A stretch of DNA of 63,749 nt from CAYMFD01 sp964389475 (lineage in GTDB: Bacteria; Bacteroidota; Bacteroidia; Chitinophagales; Saprospiraceae), in the NCBI GenBank assembly GCA_964389475.1, contig CAYMFD010000006.1:1-63749 (forward strand), read 5' to 3'. Within the stretch, counting starts at the first letter, position 1, and each line of letters begins with the position of its first letter. Positions 18,702-27,012 of the stretch are shown here, piece after piece. Under the pieces are notes generated by a model. That model had not been told where the DNA came from. It searched no databases and saw only the letters and a list, made by a program, of their open reading frames with translations. The position numbers and the translations under genes were made by a program.

Positions 18702-19118
18702 TCATTCACCGAAGTACTCAGCGTAAATGGTCTCGGTCTCATGGAGACGTATCCTATACAACTCACAACCAACAAGCTCTGGTGATATTTGTTGCCAGAA
18801 GAGAACCGCCATATTCTCCGTGGTAGGCTGCATACCCCTGGGCACAAACGGGACGTCTAGGTTGAGGTTACTGTGGTCGACTATATCGGTTACGGTACGC
18901 TTGATCAGCTGGCCTAGTACCTTAGCATCCATGATAAACCCTGTGTACGGATCGGGAGCACCCTTGACGGTCACCTCGAGGCGATAGTTATGACCGTGCC
19001 AGTTCTTATTAGCACACTTACCGAATGTCGATAGATTCTTGTCTACACTCCACTCCTCCACCCACAGCTTGTGGGCAGCATTGAACCGCTCTATTCTAGT
19101 GAGGTATACGATGGGCAT
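18702..19118 (-). CDS. 6-pyruvoyltetrahydropterin synthase family protein, PTPS-II motif
   Basis: This 138-residue protein belongs to the PTPS/QueD family. The zinc histidines are H16, H41 and H43, and the catalytic cysteine is C35. The spacing C-x5-HGH (KCANKNWHGHNY) is that of enzymes making tetrahydrobiopterin; QueD enzymes of queuosine synthesis have C-x3-HGH. VDHSNLNLDVPF, PTTENMA and LHETETIYAEY also look like the animal-type enzyme. So the preferred call is a 6-pyruvoyltetrahydropterin synthase acting after FolE-A, with QueD as the alternative. No sepiapterin reductase or queuosine genes are in the window. A TATTTTTG -7-like element lies at 19140-19147 on the minus strand. Confidence 0.85.
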   Translation of the reverse strand: MPIVYLTRIERFNAAHKLWVEEWSVDKNLSTFGKCANKNWHGHNYRLEVTVKGAPDPYTGFIMDAKVLGQLIKRTVTDIVDHSNLNLDVPFVPRGMQPTTENMAVLFWQQISPELVGCELYRIRLHETETIYAEYFGE

Positions 19119-19277
19119 AAGGCATTATGGTTTGAATGGCAAAAATAGCAGGGTCTGACTAGTCTAGCACATTTATTCAACATTTGTGTCCGATAGCCCG
19201 CCTACTTATCGACCTTAGATGGGTATCAGTCGAAGTAGTACGCCATATTATGCAGCTAGCTATTAGTTTTGTTGCTG

Positions 19278-20342
19278 ATGTCTACGATCCCTAGCAGTAC
19301 GCTGAGCTACAAGCCCGCCATTTCAAAAGGTGAGCGAGGTACCCACATTCTATTTTGGGTTATCGCCTTTGCTGTACTGGTGTGGATAGATCCGCAGGAG
19401 TCTGGTCTAGGACTAGCCATTGGCAAAAACATCCTTCAGCTCCTCTTCTTTGCCCTCATAGTCTACGCCACCATCCTTTACTTTTTTCCTAAATACCTCA
19501 AGGATAGAAACATCTGGCGACACCTGGCGCTACTGACTATCTTCTCGATCATCATCACACCGATACGTATTGTCACCTTTTTCGTGATATACAGCCAGTC
19601 GCCAGATATCCAGCTCTACTTTCTGCACAACATCTTCAATATATTCCTATCCTGCCTCCTCCTGGCTATGGCTACCACACTCTTTAGCATACTAAGAGAC
19701 TGGGTCAATACCAAGCGGCTACAACAGGAGATCCACAACAAAAACCTAGAGACCGAACTCAACTTCCTTAAGTCGCAGATCAATCCTCACTTTCTCTTCA
19801 ACACACTCAATAATCTCTATGCACTGACGCTAAAAAAGTCAGATAAGGCGCCAGAGATCGTCCTACGTCTATCAGAAATGATGCGCTACATGCTGTATGA
19901 GTGTAACGAAGCCAAGGTACCACTGACGAAGGAGCTAAAATTTATCAAAAGCTACATCGAACTAGAAAAAATACGACAAGGCAGTGGTTTTGATATACGA
20001 CTAAACATAGCGGGAGATTGCAATCAATGTATGATCGCGCCACAGCTACTCATCCCTTTTATAGAAAACTGCTTTAAGCATGGGGTCAATAAGGCCATGA
20101 AGGAGGGATTTGTCGATGTGAGTATAGCCATACACGATGGTGAGCTACAGATGGTCGTAGCCAACAGTAAAGCACCGCAATCATCAGACGCCATAGACCG
20201 ACGAGTAGGTGGCATAGGCCTGACCAACGTACGGCGACGACTCAACCTACTCTATCCAGATGCTTACCAGTTAAACATTAACAATACAATCGACACTTAC
20301 GAAGTCAACTTCACACTCGCTCTAGAGCAGATAACCACGTAA
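19278..20342 (+). CDS. LytS-type sensor histidine kinase
   Basis: This 354-residue protein has four N-terminal membrane helices (about 20-140), then a short coiled coil and the His_kinase domain, with the phospho-acceptor in QINPHFLFNTLNNLYALTL (near 168-185) and an ATPase domain (IPFIENCFKHGVNKAM, GGIGLTNVRRRL). I prefer the ATG at 19278 to the upstream TTG at 19269. TAGTTTTG at 19264-19271 resembles the -7 element, which would give an almost leaderless message. The response regulator follows after 11 nt. The signal is unknown. Confidence 0.93.
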   Translation: MSTIPSSTLSYKPAISKGERGTHILFWVIAFAVLVWIDPQESGLGLAIGKNILQLLFFALIVYATILYFFPKYLKDRNIWRHLALLTIFSIIITPIRIVTFFVIYSQSPDIQLYFLHNIFNIFLSCLLLAMATTLFSILRDWVNTKRLQQEIHNKNLETELNFLKSQINPHFLFNTLNNLYALTLKKSDKAPEIVLRLSEMMRYMLYECNEAKVPLTKELKFIKSYIELEKIRQGSGFDIRLNIAGDCNQCMIAPQLLIPFIENCFKHGVNKAMKEGFVDVSIAIHDGELQMVVANSKAPQSSDAIDRRVGGIGLTNVRRRLNLLYPDAYQLNINNTIDTYEVNFTLALEQITT

Positions 20343-20353
20343 ACAATAGGACC

Positions 20354-21073
20354 ATGATCAAAACGATAATAGTAGATGACGAGCCCCTAGCACTAGATGT
20401 GCTGGAGACTTATATAAATCAGTTGCCACAAGTAGAGTTAGTCGCTAGATGCGAAAATGCCGTAGAAGCTAACGAGGTACTCAGGCAGCACGATGTAGAC
20501 CTCATACTGCTTGACATCCAGATGCCTCAGATTACGGGTCTACAATTTATCAAGTCCCTGGCTCGACCACCTGCATTTATATTTACCACCGCCTACCCAG
20601 ACTACGCAGTAGATGGATTTGAGCTCAATGCGACGGACTACCTCGTCAAGCCCATCAGCCTAGATCGATTTATGCAGGCTATCAACAAGGTAGAGGCCAA
20701 TCTCGTACGAGAGCATGGTAATGACAACTCAGGCGATGACCAGGAGGACTTCATGTTTGTAAAAGCCGATAAAAAGCTCGTGAAGGTCAACTTCGAAGAT
20801 GTACTGTACATCGAAGGACTCAAGGACTATGTGATCATAAGGCTAGAAGGCAGCCGAGTGATCACCCTCCAAACGATGAAAAGTCTAGAGCAGCGACTGC
20901 CTGAGCGGTACTTCAGACGTGTGCACAGGTCATACATCATCAACATACAGCGAATCGAGGCCCTACAAGGCAATACCGTCGAGATCATGGAAAAAGGACG
21001 TATCAAAACGATCCCCATTGGTAAAAACTACAGAGACGAAATACTAGAGATCGTCAATGAAAACCGCCTGTAG
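20354..21073 (+). CDS. LytTR-family response regulator
   Basis: This 239-residue protein has a receiver domain (1-120) with the acidic pair in IIVDDEPLAL, the phospho-accepting Asp in LILLDIQMPQ (near 53) and a Lys in YLVKPI. A LytTR DNA-binding domain follows (about 133-235: VLYIEGLKDYVIIRL, RVHRSYIINIQRIEAL). It is the partner of the upstream LytS-type kinase. Targets cannot be told from the window. Confidence 0.95.
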   Translation: MIKTIIVDDEPLALDVLETYINQLPQVELVARCENAVEANEVLRQHDVDLILLDIQMPQITGLQFIKSLARPPAFIFTTAYPDYAVDGFELNATDYLVKPISLDRFMQAINKVEANLVREHGNDNSGDDQEDFMFVKADKKLVKVNFEDVLYIEGLKDYVIIRLEGSRVITLQTMKSLEQRLPERYFRRVHRSYIINIQRIEALQGNTVEIMEKGRIKTIPIGKNYRDEILEIVNENRL

Positions 21074-21166
21074 CAAGGGCGACTTAACGGGGAGCATATG
21101 TCAATGGATTGCAAATCATAATATATATGCTCACTAATCATCATTAGAAGATATTACCTTCGTACC

Positions 21167-21433
21167 ATGGCGGATATAAAAGATAGCAAAGTAGGCAAAG
21201 TAACCACTGTAGACAGTGGCACAGAGATGCTCTACCAAAAGAGACACCTACAGATCATACTTGTAGGTATCGTGGTGATGCTCCTCGGCTACGCGGCGAT
21301 GTCAGGTGGCAGTATGCCTGATAGCAATACTTGGGATGACGACCTCATCTACGGTTTTCGCAGAACAGTCCTAGCGCCTGTACTGATACTAGGTGGACTC
21401 GGTATCCAGATCTACGCCGTATTTAAGCGGTAA
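21167..21433 (+). CDS. DUF3098 family small membrane protein
   Basis: This 88-residue protein has two membrane helices (about 28-45 and 68-86) separated by a polar loop with the typical NTWDDDLIYGFRR stretch. It belongs to DUF3098, found in Bacteroidota and often next to uppP. The uppP start is 6 nt downstream, so the two are co-transcribed. A TACCTTCG element 5-10 nt before the ATG may be a -7 box. Function unknown. Confidence 0.88.
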   Translation: MADIKDSKVGKVTTVDSGTEMLYQKRHLQIILVGIVVMLLGYAAMSGGSMPDSNTWDDDLIYGFRRTVLAPVLILGGLGIQIYAVFKR

Positions 21434-21439
21434 TCGCTC

Positions 21440-22231
21440 ATGTCTGATATCATAAATGCCATAATACTAGGCATCATTCAGGGCTTGACGGAGTTTCTAC
21501 CCGTCAGTAGCAGTGGTCATATCGAGATAGCTAAGGCACTTCTCGGTGAGCAGTCTGTAGGCAAGGAGAGCCTCATGATGACCGTCGTCGTACACTTTGC
21601 AACAGCTATGAGTACCATCGCTGTATTTAGAAAAGACATCATCGACATCATCTCTGGCCTCTTTAAAAACAACGAAGAGGATCGCTCGTTTGCCATTAAG
21701 ATCATCCTCAGCATGATACCGGCTGCTATGGTCGGCTTCTTACTAGAGGACTGGCTCGACTCTCACCTTACGGGTAACCTTATCATGGTATGTGGTGCCC
21801 TACTAGTGACAGCCTTCCTACTAGTACTCGCTGATAGAGCGAAGCTTACGGGTCGACCCATCAGCTATCGCGACAGCATCATCATAGGTATAGCACAAGC
21901 GATCGCCATCATACCAGGCATCAGCCGGTCTGGCGCCACCATCAGTACCAGCGTACTGCTGGGCAATGACAAGAGCAAGGCCGCAAGATTTAGCTTTCTT
22001 ATGGTCGTACCCCTTATCGTCGGTAAGATGGCCAAGGACCTCATGGATGGTGATCTGGGTGCAGAAACAGCCAATACTACAGCCCTCATAGCCGCGGGTA
22101 TTGCAGCATTCGTCACAGGTATACTAGCCTGCTCACTCATGCTCAAGATCGTCCGTAATAGCCAACTTAAGTACTTCGCTATATACTGTGCCATCGTCGG
22201 TGTAGTCGGCTTATGCACGCTACTACTATGA
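21440..22231 (+). CDS. uppP: Undecaprenyl-diphosphate phosphatase (UppP/BacA)
   Basis: This 263-residue membrane protein recycles the cell-wall lipid carrier by removing one phosphate from undecaprenyl diphosphate. Both signature motifs are present: GLTEFLPVSSSGH (near 16-28) and PGISRSGATIST (near 158-169). About seven or eight helices are predicted. It lies between DUF3098 and truB; its stop overlaps the truB start (ATGA). Confidence 0.97.
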   Translation: MSDIINAIILGIIQGLTEFLPVSSSGHIEIAKALLGEQSVGKESLMMTVVVHFATAMSTIAVFRKDIIDIISGLFKNNEEDRSFAIKIILSMIPAAMVGFLLEDWLDSHLTGNLIMVCGALLVTAFLLVLADRAKLTGRPISYRDSIIIGIAQAIAIIPGISRSGATISTSVLLGNDKSKAARFSFLMVVPLIVGKMAKDLMDGDLGAETANTTALIAAGIAAFVTGILACSLMLKIVRNSQLKYFAIYCAIVGVVGLCTLLL

Positions 22232-22983
22232 TCGAATACATCGTCACAAAAGACACCCTAGACAAGGCTTATGACTTTAAGCGAGGTGTCATGCTCCTCG
22301 TAGACAAGCCTACGGACTGGACTAGCTTTGACGTGGTCAATAAGATCCGGCATAAGCTCAGACACCACCTCCAGATCAAGAAGATCAAAGTAGGTCATGC
22401 TGGCACGCTAGATCCCATGGCTACCGGTCTACTGGTCGTCTGTACGGGCAAGTACACCAAGCAAATCGAGAGTCTGACGGGCATGCGTAAGCGCTATACC
22501 GCACAGCTCACCCTAGGGGCGACCACACCTAGCTACGATGCAGAGAGCGAGATCGACGCTACCTACCCTACCGAACATATCACAAAAGAGCAGGTTGAGG
22601 CGGTGCTCGCTACCTACCTTGGGGACAGTGAGCAGCTACCACCGATGTTTAGCGCTATTAAGATCGATGGACAACCGCTGTACAAGCTAGCCCGAAAAGG
22701 CAAGACCATCGAGCGAAAGACTCGTTTTATCAATATCGGGGAGATCAAACTCCTATCCTACGAAGGCACGACCCTAGAGATAGAGGTCGAGTGTAGCAAG
22801 GGCACCTATATCCGAACACTGGCCTATGACATCGGTAAGGCCCTAGACAGCGGTGCCTACCTTTCAGCATTACGTCGTACCTCTATCGGTGACTACCTCG
22901 CTAGTGACAGCACAGATGTCTTGGCCATTGCAGATTGGCTAGATAAGGAGATGCCGTTCTTACCGACAGAGATGCCGACATAA
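22228..22983 (+). CDS. truB: tRNA pseudouridine(55) synthase TruB
   Basis: This 251-residue enzyme makes pseudouridine at position 55 in the T-loop of tRNAs. The catalytic Asp is in HAGTLDPMATGLLVV, and GMRKRYTAQLTLG, PPMFSAIKIDGQPLYKLARKG and CSKGTYIRTLAYDIG are all typical. I place the start at ATG 22228, which overlaps the uppP stop by 4 nt, rather than the ATG five codons earlier. Confidence 0.96.
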   Translation: MIEYIVTKDTLDKAYDFKRGVMLLVDKPTDWTSFDVVNKIRHKLRHHLQIKKIKVGHAGTLDPMATGLLVVCTGKYTKQIESLTGMRKRYTAQLTLGATTPSYDAESEIDATYPTEHITKEQVEAVLATYLGDSEQLPPMFSAIKIDGQPLYKLARKGKTIERKTRFINIGEIKLLSYEGTTLEIEVECSKGTYIRTLAYDIGKALDSGAYLSALRRTSIGDYLASDSTDVLAIADWLDKEMPFLPTEMPT

Positions 22984-23032
22984 CAATTGTGGTCTATGCT
23001 CGTTATCTGTCACACACAACACCCGCAATATC

Positions 23033-23557
23033 ATGAGAATCACCCTGTACCTCCTCGCTCTGCTACTACTGACAGCGTGCAAGTCACGTACTCAGCAAGT
23101 AGACAATACACCAGCAGTAGTTACTGCTTCGGATATCACAGTTGACTTCCCAGATCAGGTCATCAACATCGATAAAAGTGCCGAAGAGTGGCGCCAAGAA
23201 CTTACTAAGGAGGAGTACTATGTTTTGCGCGAGGCCGGTACGGAGCGGTCCTTCACGGGTGACCTATGGGACAACAAGGTCGAGGGTACATACGTATGTG
23301 CCGGATGCGACCTACCGCTATTCTCAAGCACCAGCAAGTTTAAATCTGGTACGGGGTGGCCTAGTTTTTACGAGCCGATACGATCAGAGTATGTGAAGGA
23401 GGATACGGATTATAAGATTGGCTACGCTAGAACAGAAATAAGCTGCGGTAGATGTGGCGGACACCAGGGCCACGTGTTTAATGATGGCCCAAAACCAACA
23501 GGACTACGTTACTGCATTAACAGCGTCAGCCTTGACTTCGTACCAGCTAGTAACTAA
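23033..23557 (+). CDS. msrB: Peptide-methionine (R)-S-oxide reductase, lipoprotein form
   Basis: This 174-residue protein starts with a lipoprotein signal whose lipobox is LTAC, with Cys16 as the lipidated residue. The MsrB domain has two CxxC zinc pairs (CAGC and CGRC), GTGWPSFYEP, GGHQGHVF and the catalytic Cys161 in RYCINSVSLDF. It therefore repairs oxidised methionine in proteins outside the cytoplasm. The gene stands alone after truB; the stop codon overlaps that of a small opposing frame. Confidence 0.95.
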   Translation: MRITLYLLALLLLTACKSRTQQVDNTPAVVTASDITVDFPDQVINIDKSAEEWRQELTKEEYYVLREAGTERSFTGDLWDNKVEGTYVCAGCDLPLFSSTSKFKSGTGWPSFYEPIRSEYVKEDTDYKIGYARTEISCGRCGGHQGHVFNDGPKPTGLRYCINSVSLDFVPASN

Positions 23558-23724
23558 GCGATAGAGCCACTACCCGAGTATAAGGCAAATCGTGTCGACG
23601 GAGAACGAACCTTTAGTAGGTATATCAGCCGATCACCGACGTATCGCCATACAAACGAGACGACAGTCCATGGCATGCATATAAAAGCAGCTACAGCCAG
23701 TAAGCAGATCGTAAGTCCTTTCAT
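23554..23724 (-). CDS. Possible 56-residue single-span membrane protein
   Basis: An uninterrupted frame runs from ATG (23724-23722) to TAG (23556-23554). The product has a Lys, then a hydrophobic helix (LTICLLAVAAFICMPWTVVSFV, about 4-25) and a basic, amphipathic tail (WRYVGDRLIYLLKVRSPSTR). The tail-to-tail overlap with the msrB stop codon (shared CTA/TAA) is the same geometry as the GldC/SRPBCC pair. I do not recognise a family and see only a weak ribosome binding site, so it may be chance. Confidence 0.4.
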   Translation of the reverse strand: MKGLTICLLAVAAFICMPWTVVSFVWRYVGDRLIYLLKVRSPSTRFALYSGSGSIA

Positions 23725-23958
23725 AGTCTTTGATAATAGTATAAAGTGGTGTATGCTACTGCTTCAGTACAGCATCTTCTGTGCTGAGTTTATTCATAGT
23801 AGGCGTAAAGGTAATCTGACTCAACCATATAATTATGTGTTGGTTGTACATTATTTATTTTTATAATATCTGAAGTGCCTATCGTATGTCGTATGCATGG
23901 CGGTCGAATGTTATCTTTGCGGCATAAATTACTTGACACCTTGCCTAAAAAGTAAAGC
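23725..23958. other. Intergenic region upstream of nhaD
   Basis: 234 bp, AT-rich. It holds a -7-like element TATCTTTG (23912-23919), about 40 nt before the nhaD ATG, without a clear TTG at the right distance. Together with the small opposing frame it fills the 400 bp between msrB and nhaD. No RNA gene or repeat seen. Confidence 0.5.
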
Positions 23959-25317
23959 ATGCTTGCATTAATATTAGTTGTTTTCGTAATCGGCTACTTA
24001 GCCATCGTACTAGAGCACCCGCTGCACCTAGACAAGACGGTACCGGCACTCATCATGGGATCTCTATGTTGGGCTGTACTCGCCATCGGATTTAATACAG
24101 GCGTGCTTTCTGTTGTGGATACGCATGAGCATATCTACTCTATGGCTAATGGTACGAGCCATGACGCCGAGCATGGATTTATCAATACCCTACTTCATCA
24201 CCTTGGCAAAACAGCAGAGATACTCGTATTCTTGATAGGAGCGATGACTATCGTAGAGATCATAGATCTGCACCGAGGATTTGAGGTACTCAAGGGATGG
24301 GTCAAGACTCGTAGCAAGAAGAAACTACTATGGATCATAGGTGGTCTTGCCTTTATCCTCAGTGCCATCATTGACAACTTGACGGCAACTATCGTACTCG
24401 TGACTCTCCTCCGGAAGATCATTAAGAATAGAAATGAGCGACTATGGTTTGCCAGTTTGATCGTAATAGCAGCGAATGCTGGTGGTGCCTGGTCGCCGAT
24501 CGGTGATGTTACTACAACGATGCTATGGATAGGCAAGAAGGTGACGACCACAGGACTAGTGACCTATATTACGATACCTGCACTTGTATGCTTTATCGTG
24601 CCTTTCGTCTTTGCATCATTTATGAAGGCCTTTCAAGGAGAGATTACGATCGATGACAACGAGGACGTAGAGGCTGAGCGACTACTCAGTAGCCGCACGA
24701 TGCTCTTCCTAGGACTGGGTATGATCGTCTTCGTACCGATATTTAAGACAGTCACACACCTACCACCCTATCTAGGGATGATGCTATCGCTCGGTATCGT
24801 ATGGCTCGTATCAGAGTACATCCACCCCGAGGAGGACTTTACGGAGGAACGAAAGCAGAAATTCTCTGCCCACAATGCCTTGAGTAGGATTGAGATGAGT
24901 AGTATCCTCTTCTTTTTAGGAATACTGATGGCTGTAGCAGCGATAGAGTCAGTAGTAGTCGGTGGCGTGGGTGCCCTAAGGTATGCCGCTCAAGGACTAG
25001 ACAGCGCCATACCTAACCAAGATGTAGTCGTGATGCTACTCGGTGTAGGCTCTGCGATTATAGACAATGTACCGCTAGTAGCTGCCTCTATGGGTATGTA
25101 TACAGCAGAGCTAGACTCTAAGCTGTGGCACTTCATCGCCTATGCGGCAGGTACTGGTGGTAGTATGCTCATCATCGGCTCTGCCGCAGGTGTAGCAGCG
25201 ATGGGTATGGAGAAAATTGACTTTATCTGGTACCTAAAGAAGATCGCATGGCTAGCAGCTGTGGGCTTCATAGCTGGTGGTTTTGCCTTTTTGGGGCTCT
25301 ACAGTATTATCCATTAG
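23959..25317 (+). CDS. nhaD: NhaD-type sodium/proton antiporter
   Basis: This 452-residue membrane protein of the ion transporter superfamily exchanges sodium for protons. Family stretches are visible: EHPLHLDKT (near 19), DNLTATIVLVTLLRK (near 139), ANAGGAWSPIGDVTTTMLW (near 173) and a second DNVPLVAASMGMY. About 12 helices are predicted. It is a single-gene unit with a bidirectional terminator downstream, which fits an organism living in salty or alkaline conditions. Confidence 0.93.
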   Translation: MLALILVVFVIGYLAIVLEHPLHLDKTVPALIMGSLCWAVLAIGFNTGVLSVVDTHEHIYSMANGTSHDAEHGFINTLLHHLGKTAEILVFLIGAMTIVEIIDLHRGFEVLKGWVKTRSKKKLLWIIGGLAFILSAIIDNLTATIVLVTLLRKIIKNRNERLWFASLIVIAANAGGAWSPIGDVTTTMLWIGKKVTTTGLVTYITIPALVCFIVPFVFASFMKAFQGEITIDDNEDVEAERLLSSRTMLFLGLGMIVFVPIFKTVTHLPPYLGMMLSLGIVWLVSEYIHPEEDFTEERKQKFSAHNALSRIEMSSILFFLGILMAVAAIESVVVGGVGALRYAAQGLDSAIPNQDVVVMLLGVGSAIIDNVPLVAASMGMYTAELDSKLWHFIAYAAGTGGSMLIIGSAAGVAAMGMEKIDFIWYLKKIAWLAAVGFIAGGFAFLGLYSIIH

Positions 25318-25387
25318 GGTCACAGACTACGCCGGACCACAACGTCTAAGATGGTGTAGCTCAAATAGCTGAGGACAACATAATCAA

Positions 25388-25432
25388 CAAAAAAAACGTC
25401 TCGCTACCTTCATGGTAACGAGACGTTTCTAT
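25388..25432 (-). terminator. Intrinsic terminator between nhaD and the LysM gene
   Basis: A 14-bp stem (25395-25408 with 25414-25427, one mismatch) and a 5-nt loop. On the minus strand the stem is followed by eight Ts, so it ends the LysM transcript. On the plus strand a weaker T stretch (TTTCTATT) follows, so it may also serve nhaD. Confidence 0.85.
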
Positions 25433-25499
25433 TAGTTGTGCAGCCATTGCACAATGTGAAAGATCACAATAGTGATGGTATCGCTGAAAGCTAACGACC

Positions 25500-25988
25500 C
25501 TAGCCTTTTGCAGGAATCCTTAGTACTTGTCCAGGGTATATCTTATTAGGGTCGTCGAGCAATGGTTGGTTAGCTTCGAAGATGTCCATGTACTTCATAG
25601 GGTCGCCGTACTGTGCCTTAGCGATCTTGCTAAGTGAGTCGCCTGACTGTACCGTGTAGAATGTAGCCTCTGGTTCTGGTGCAACGACTGATATGCGATC
25701 GTCCACAGCAGCCACTCCCTCTACATTACCGAGTACGAGTACTATCTTCTCCTTATCAGACTGTGTTTCTGTCTGGCCGTAAACGACAACTGTATCATCA
25801 GCTAGATCTATATCTAGATCTTTGACACCTATGCCTGTACTTGACACGATACTCTCTAGTAGCCCTTCGCGACGAGCTTTAGCTGCAGCAGCTTCGGCCG
25901 CATCCTTGATTGCTTTTACTTCGTTCTCCTTGGCATCATCGCCTAGAATCTTAGAGCCCGCGTCTTTTAGAAATGAAAATAAACCCAT
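25500..25988 (-). CDS. BON-LysM protein (Kbp/YgaU-like)
   Basis: This 162-residue cytoplasmic protein has a helical N-terminus, a BON domain (about 48-105) and a LysM domain (about 109-160: YTVQSGDSLSKIAKAQYGDP, YPGQVLRIP). The length and order match Kbp of E. coli, a potassium-binding protein. No signal peptide is present, which also fits Kbp. It is transcribed alone and ended by the hairpin at 25388-25432. Confidence 0.9.
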   Translation of the reverse strand: MGLFSFLKDAGSKILGDDAKENEVKAIKDAAEAAAAKARREGLLESIVSSTGIGVKDLDIDLADDTVVVYGQTETQSDKEKIVLVLGNVEGVAAVDDRISVVAPEPEATFYTVQSGDSLSKIAKAQYGDPMKYMDIFEANQPLLDDPNKIYPGQVLRIPAKG

Positions 25989-26059
25989 TAAAAAGTTGAT
26001 TTATGTGATTATGAAAAGTAGCCACTACATCATGAGATGTCTATAACCACTATCACTAA

Positions 26060-27010
26060 TCAAGTAAGGCTCGTGAGGGTTCCCGACTGATAGTTTTTAA
26101 TATTCTTCACGAGGCCATTTAGAAGCTTTTGCCTCGAGGCTGTACCCATCCATGCTTGATGTGGCGTGATAATACAGTTAGTCAATCCATACAAAGGATG
26201 ATGTGCTGCTGGCGGCTCTACACGTAAGACATCTAGCAATGCACAGGCACTAGGGTGTGTAGATAGCCAATCTGCAAGATCCTGCTCTACGATTAATGTA
26301 CCTCTAGCTGTATTAACTAGGATGCAGTCGTCCTTGAGCGAAGCTAAAAAATCAGCATCCACCATATCTATCGTGTCTGGCGTAGCGGGAGCATGTAACG
26401 ATACTACATCAGACCGGCTGAGTAAGTCCTTCCGACTTACCATCTCCACACCGGGTATGGGCGATGGCTTGTCACTACGTCTGTGTGCTACAACACGCAT
26501 ACCCATCGCTAGTGCTACCCTAGCGACAGCCTGCCCGATGGTACCGAAACCCAAGATCCCCATCGTCATCGCCTCAAGGCTACGTATGGGCTGATCGCAA
26601 TAGGCAAAATACTCGCTGCGTGCCCAGCGGCCGGCCCTCACCCCTTGCGCATAGCGCTGAGGTTCATTGATCGCAGATAACAGTAGGGCGAATACTTGCT
26701 GGACGACCGACTGTGTACTGTATCCTGCCACATTGCAGACCATAACGTCATGCTGTCGTGCTGCGTCGAGATCCACGTTATCATAACCCGTAGCTGCGAC
26801 ACAGATACAGCGTAGGTCAGGCAGCTGTGCTATGACCTCCGCCGTCATCTTACACTTATTGGTAATAAGGATAGCAGCGCCTTTAGACCTCTCTACCACT
26901 GCTACAGGCGATGTCGCCGTATAGTGGGCGAAGTCCCCGAGAGCCTCGAAGGACTCCCATGATAGATCACCTAAATTACTTGGGTAGGTGTCGAGAAAGA
27001 CAATCCGCAT
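26060..27010 (-). CDS. D-2-hydroxyacid dehydrogenase (glycerate dehydrogenase-like)
   Basis: This 316-residue enzyme has the split 2-hydroxyacid dehydrogenase fold. The NAD-binding motif is GILGFGTIGQAVARVA (near 150). The catalytic Arg lies in the VNTARG stretch, the Glu in DVLRVEPP and the His in ITPHQAW. The VEPP and PHQAW forms are typical of glycerate/hydroxypyruvate dehydrogenases. It starts 2 nt after the DUF547 gene ends and so is co-transcribed with it. Confidence 0.92.
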   Translation of the reverse strand: MRIVFLDTYPSNLGDLSWESFEALGDFAHYTATSPVAVVERSKGAAILITNKCKMTAEVIAQLPDLRCICVAATGYDNVDLDAARQHDVMVCNVAGYSTQSVVQQVFALLLSAINEPQRYAQGVRAGRWARSEYFAYCDQPIRSLEAMTMGILGFGTIGQAVARVALAMGMRVVAHRRSDKPSPIPGVEMVSRKDLLSRSDVVSLHAPATPDTIDMVDADFLASLKDDCILVNTARGTLIVEQDLADWLSTHPSACALLDVLRVEPPAAHHPLYGLTNCIITPHQAWMGTASRQKLLNGLVKNIKNYQSGTLTSLT

Positions 27011-27012
27011 GG

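Noticed and set aside
21092..21132. GAGCATAT...ATATGCTC inverted repeat after the LytTR gene
   Set aside because: Only 8 bp with a 25-nt loop and no T tract; too weak to call a terminator.
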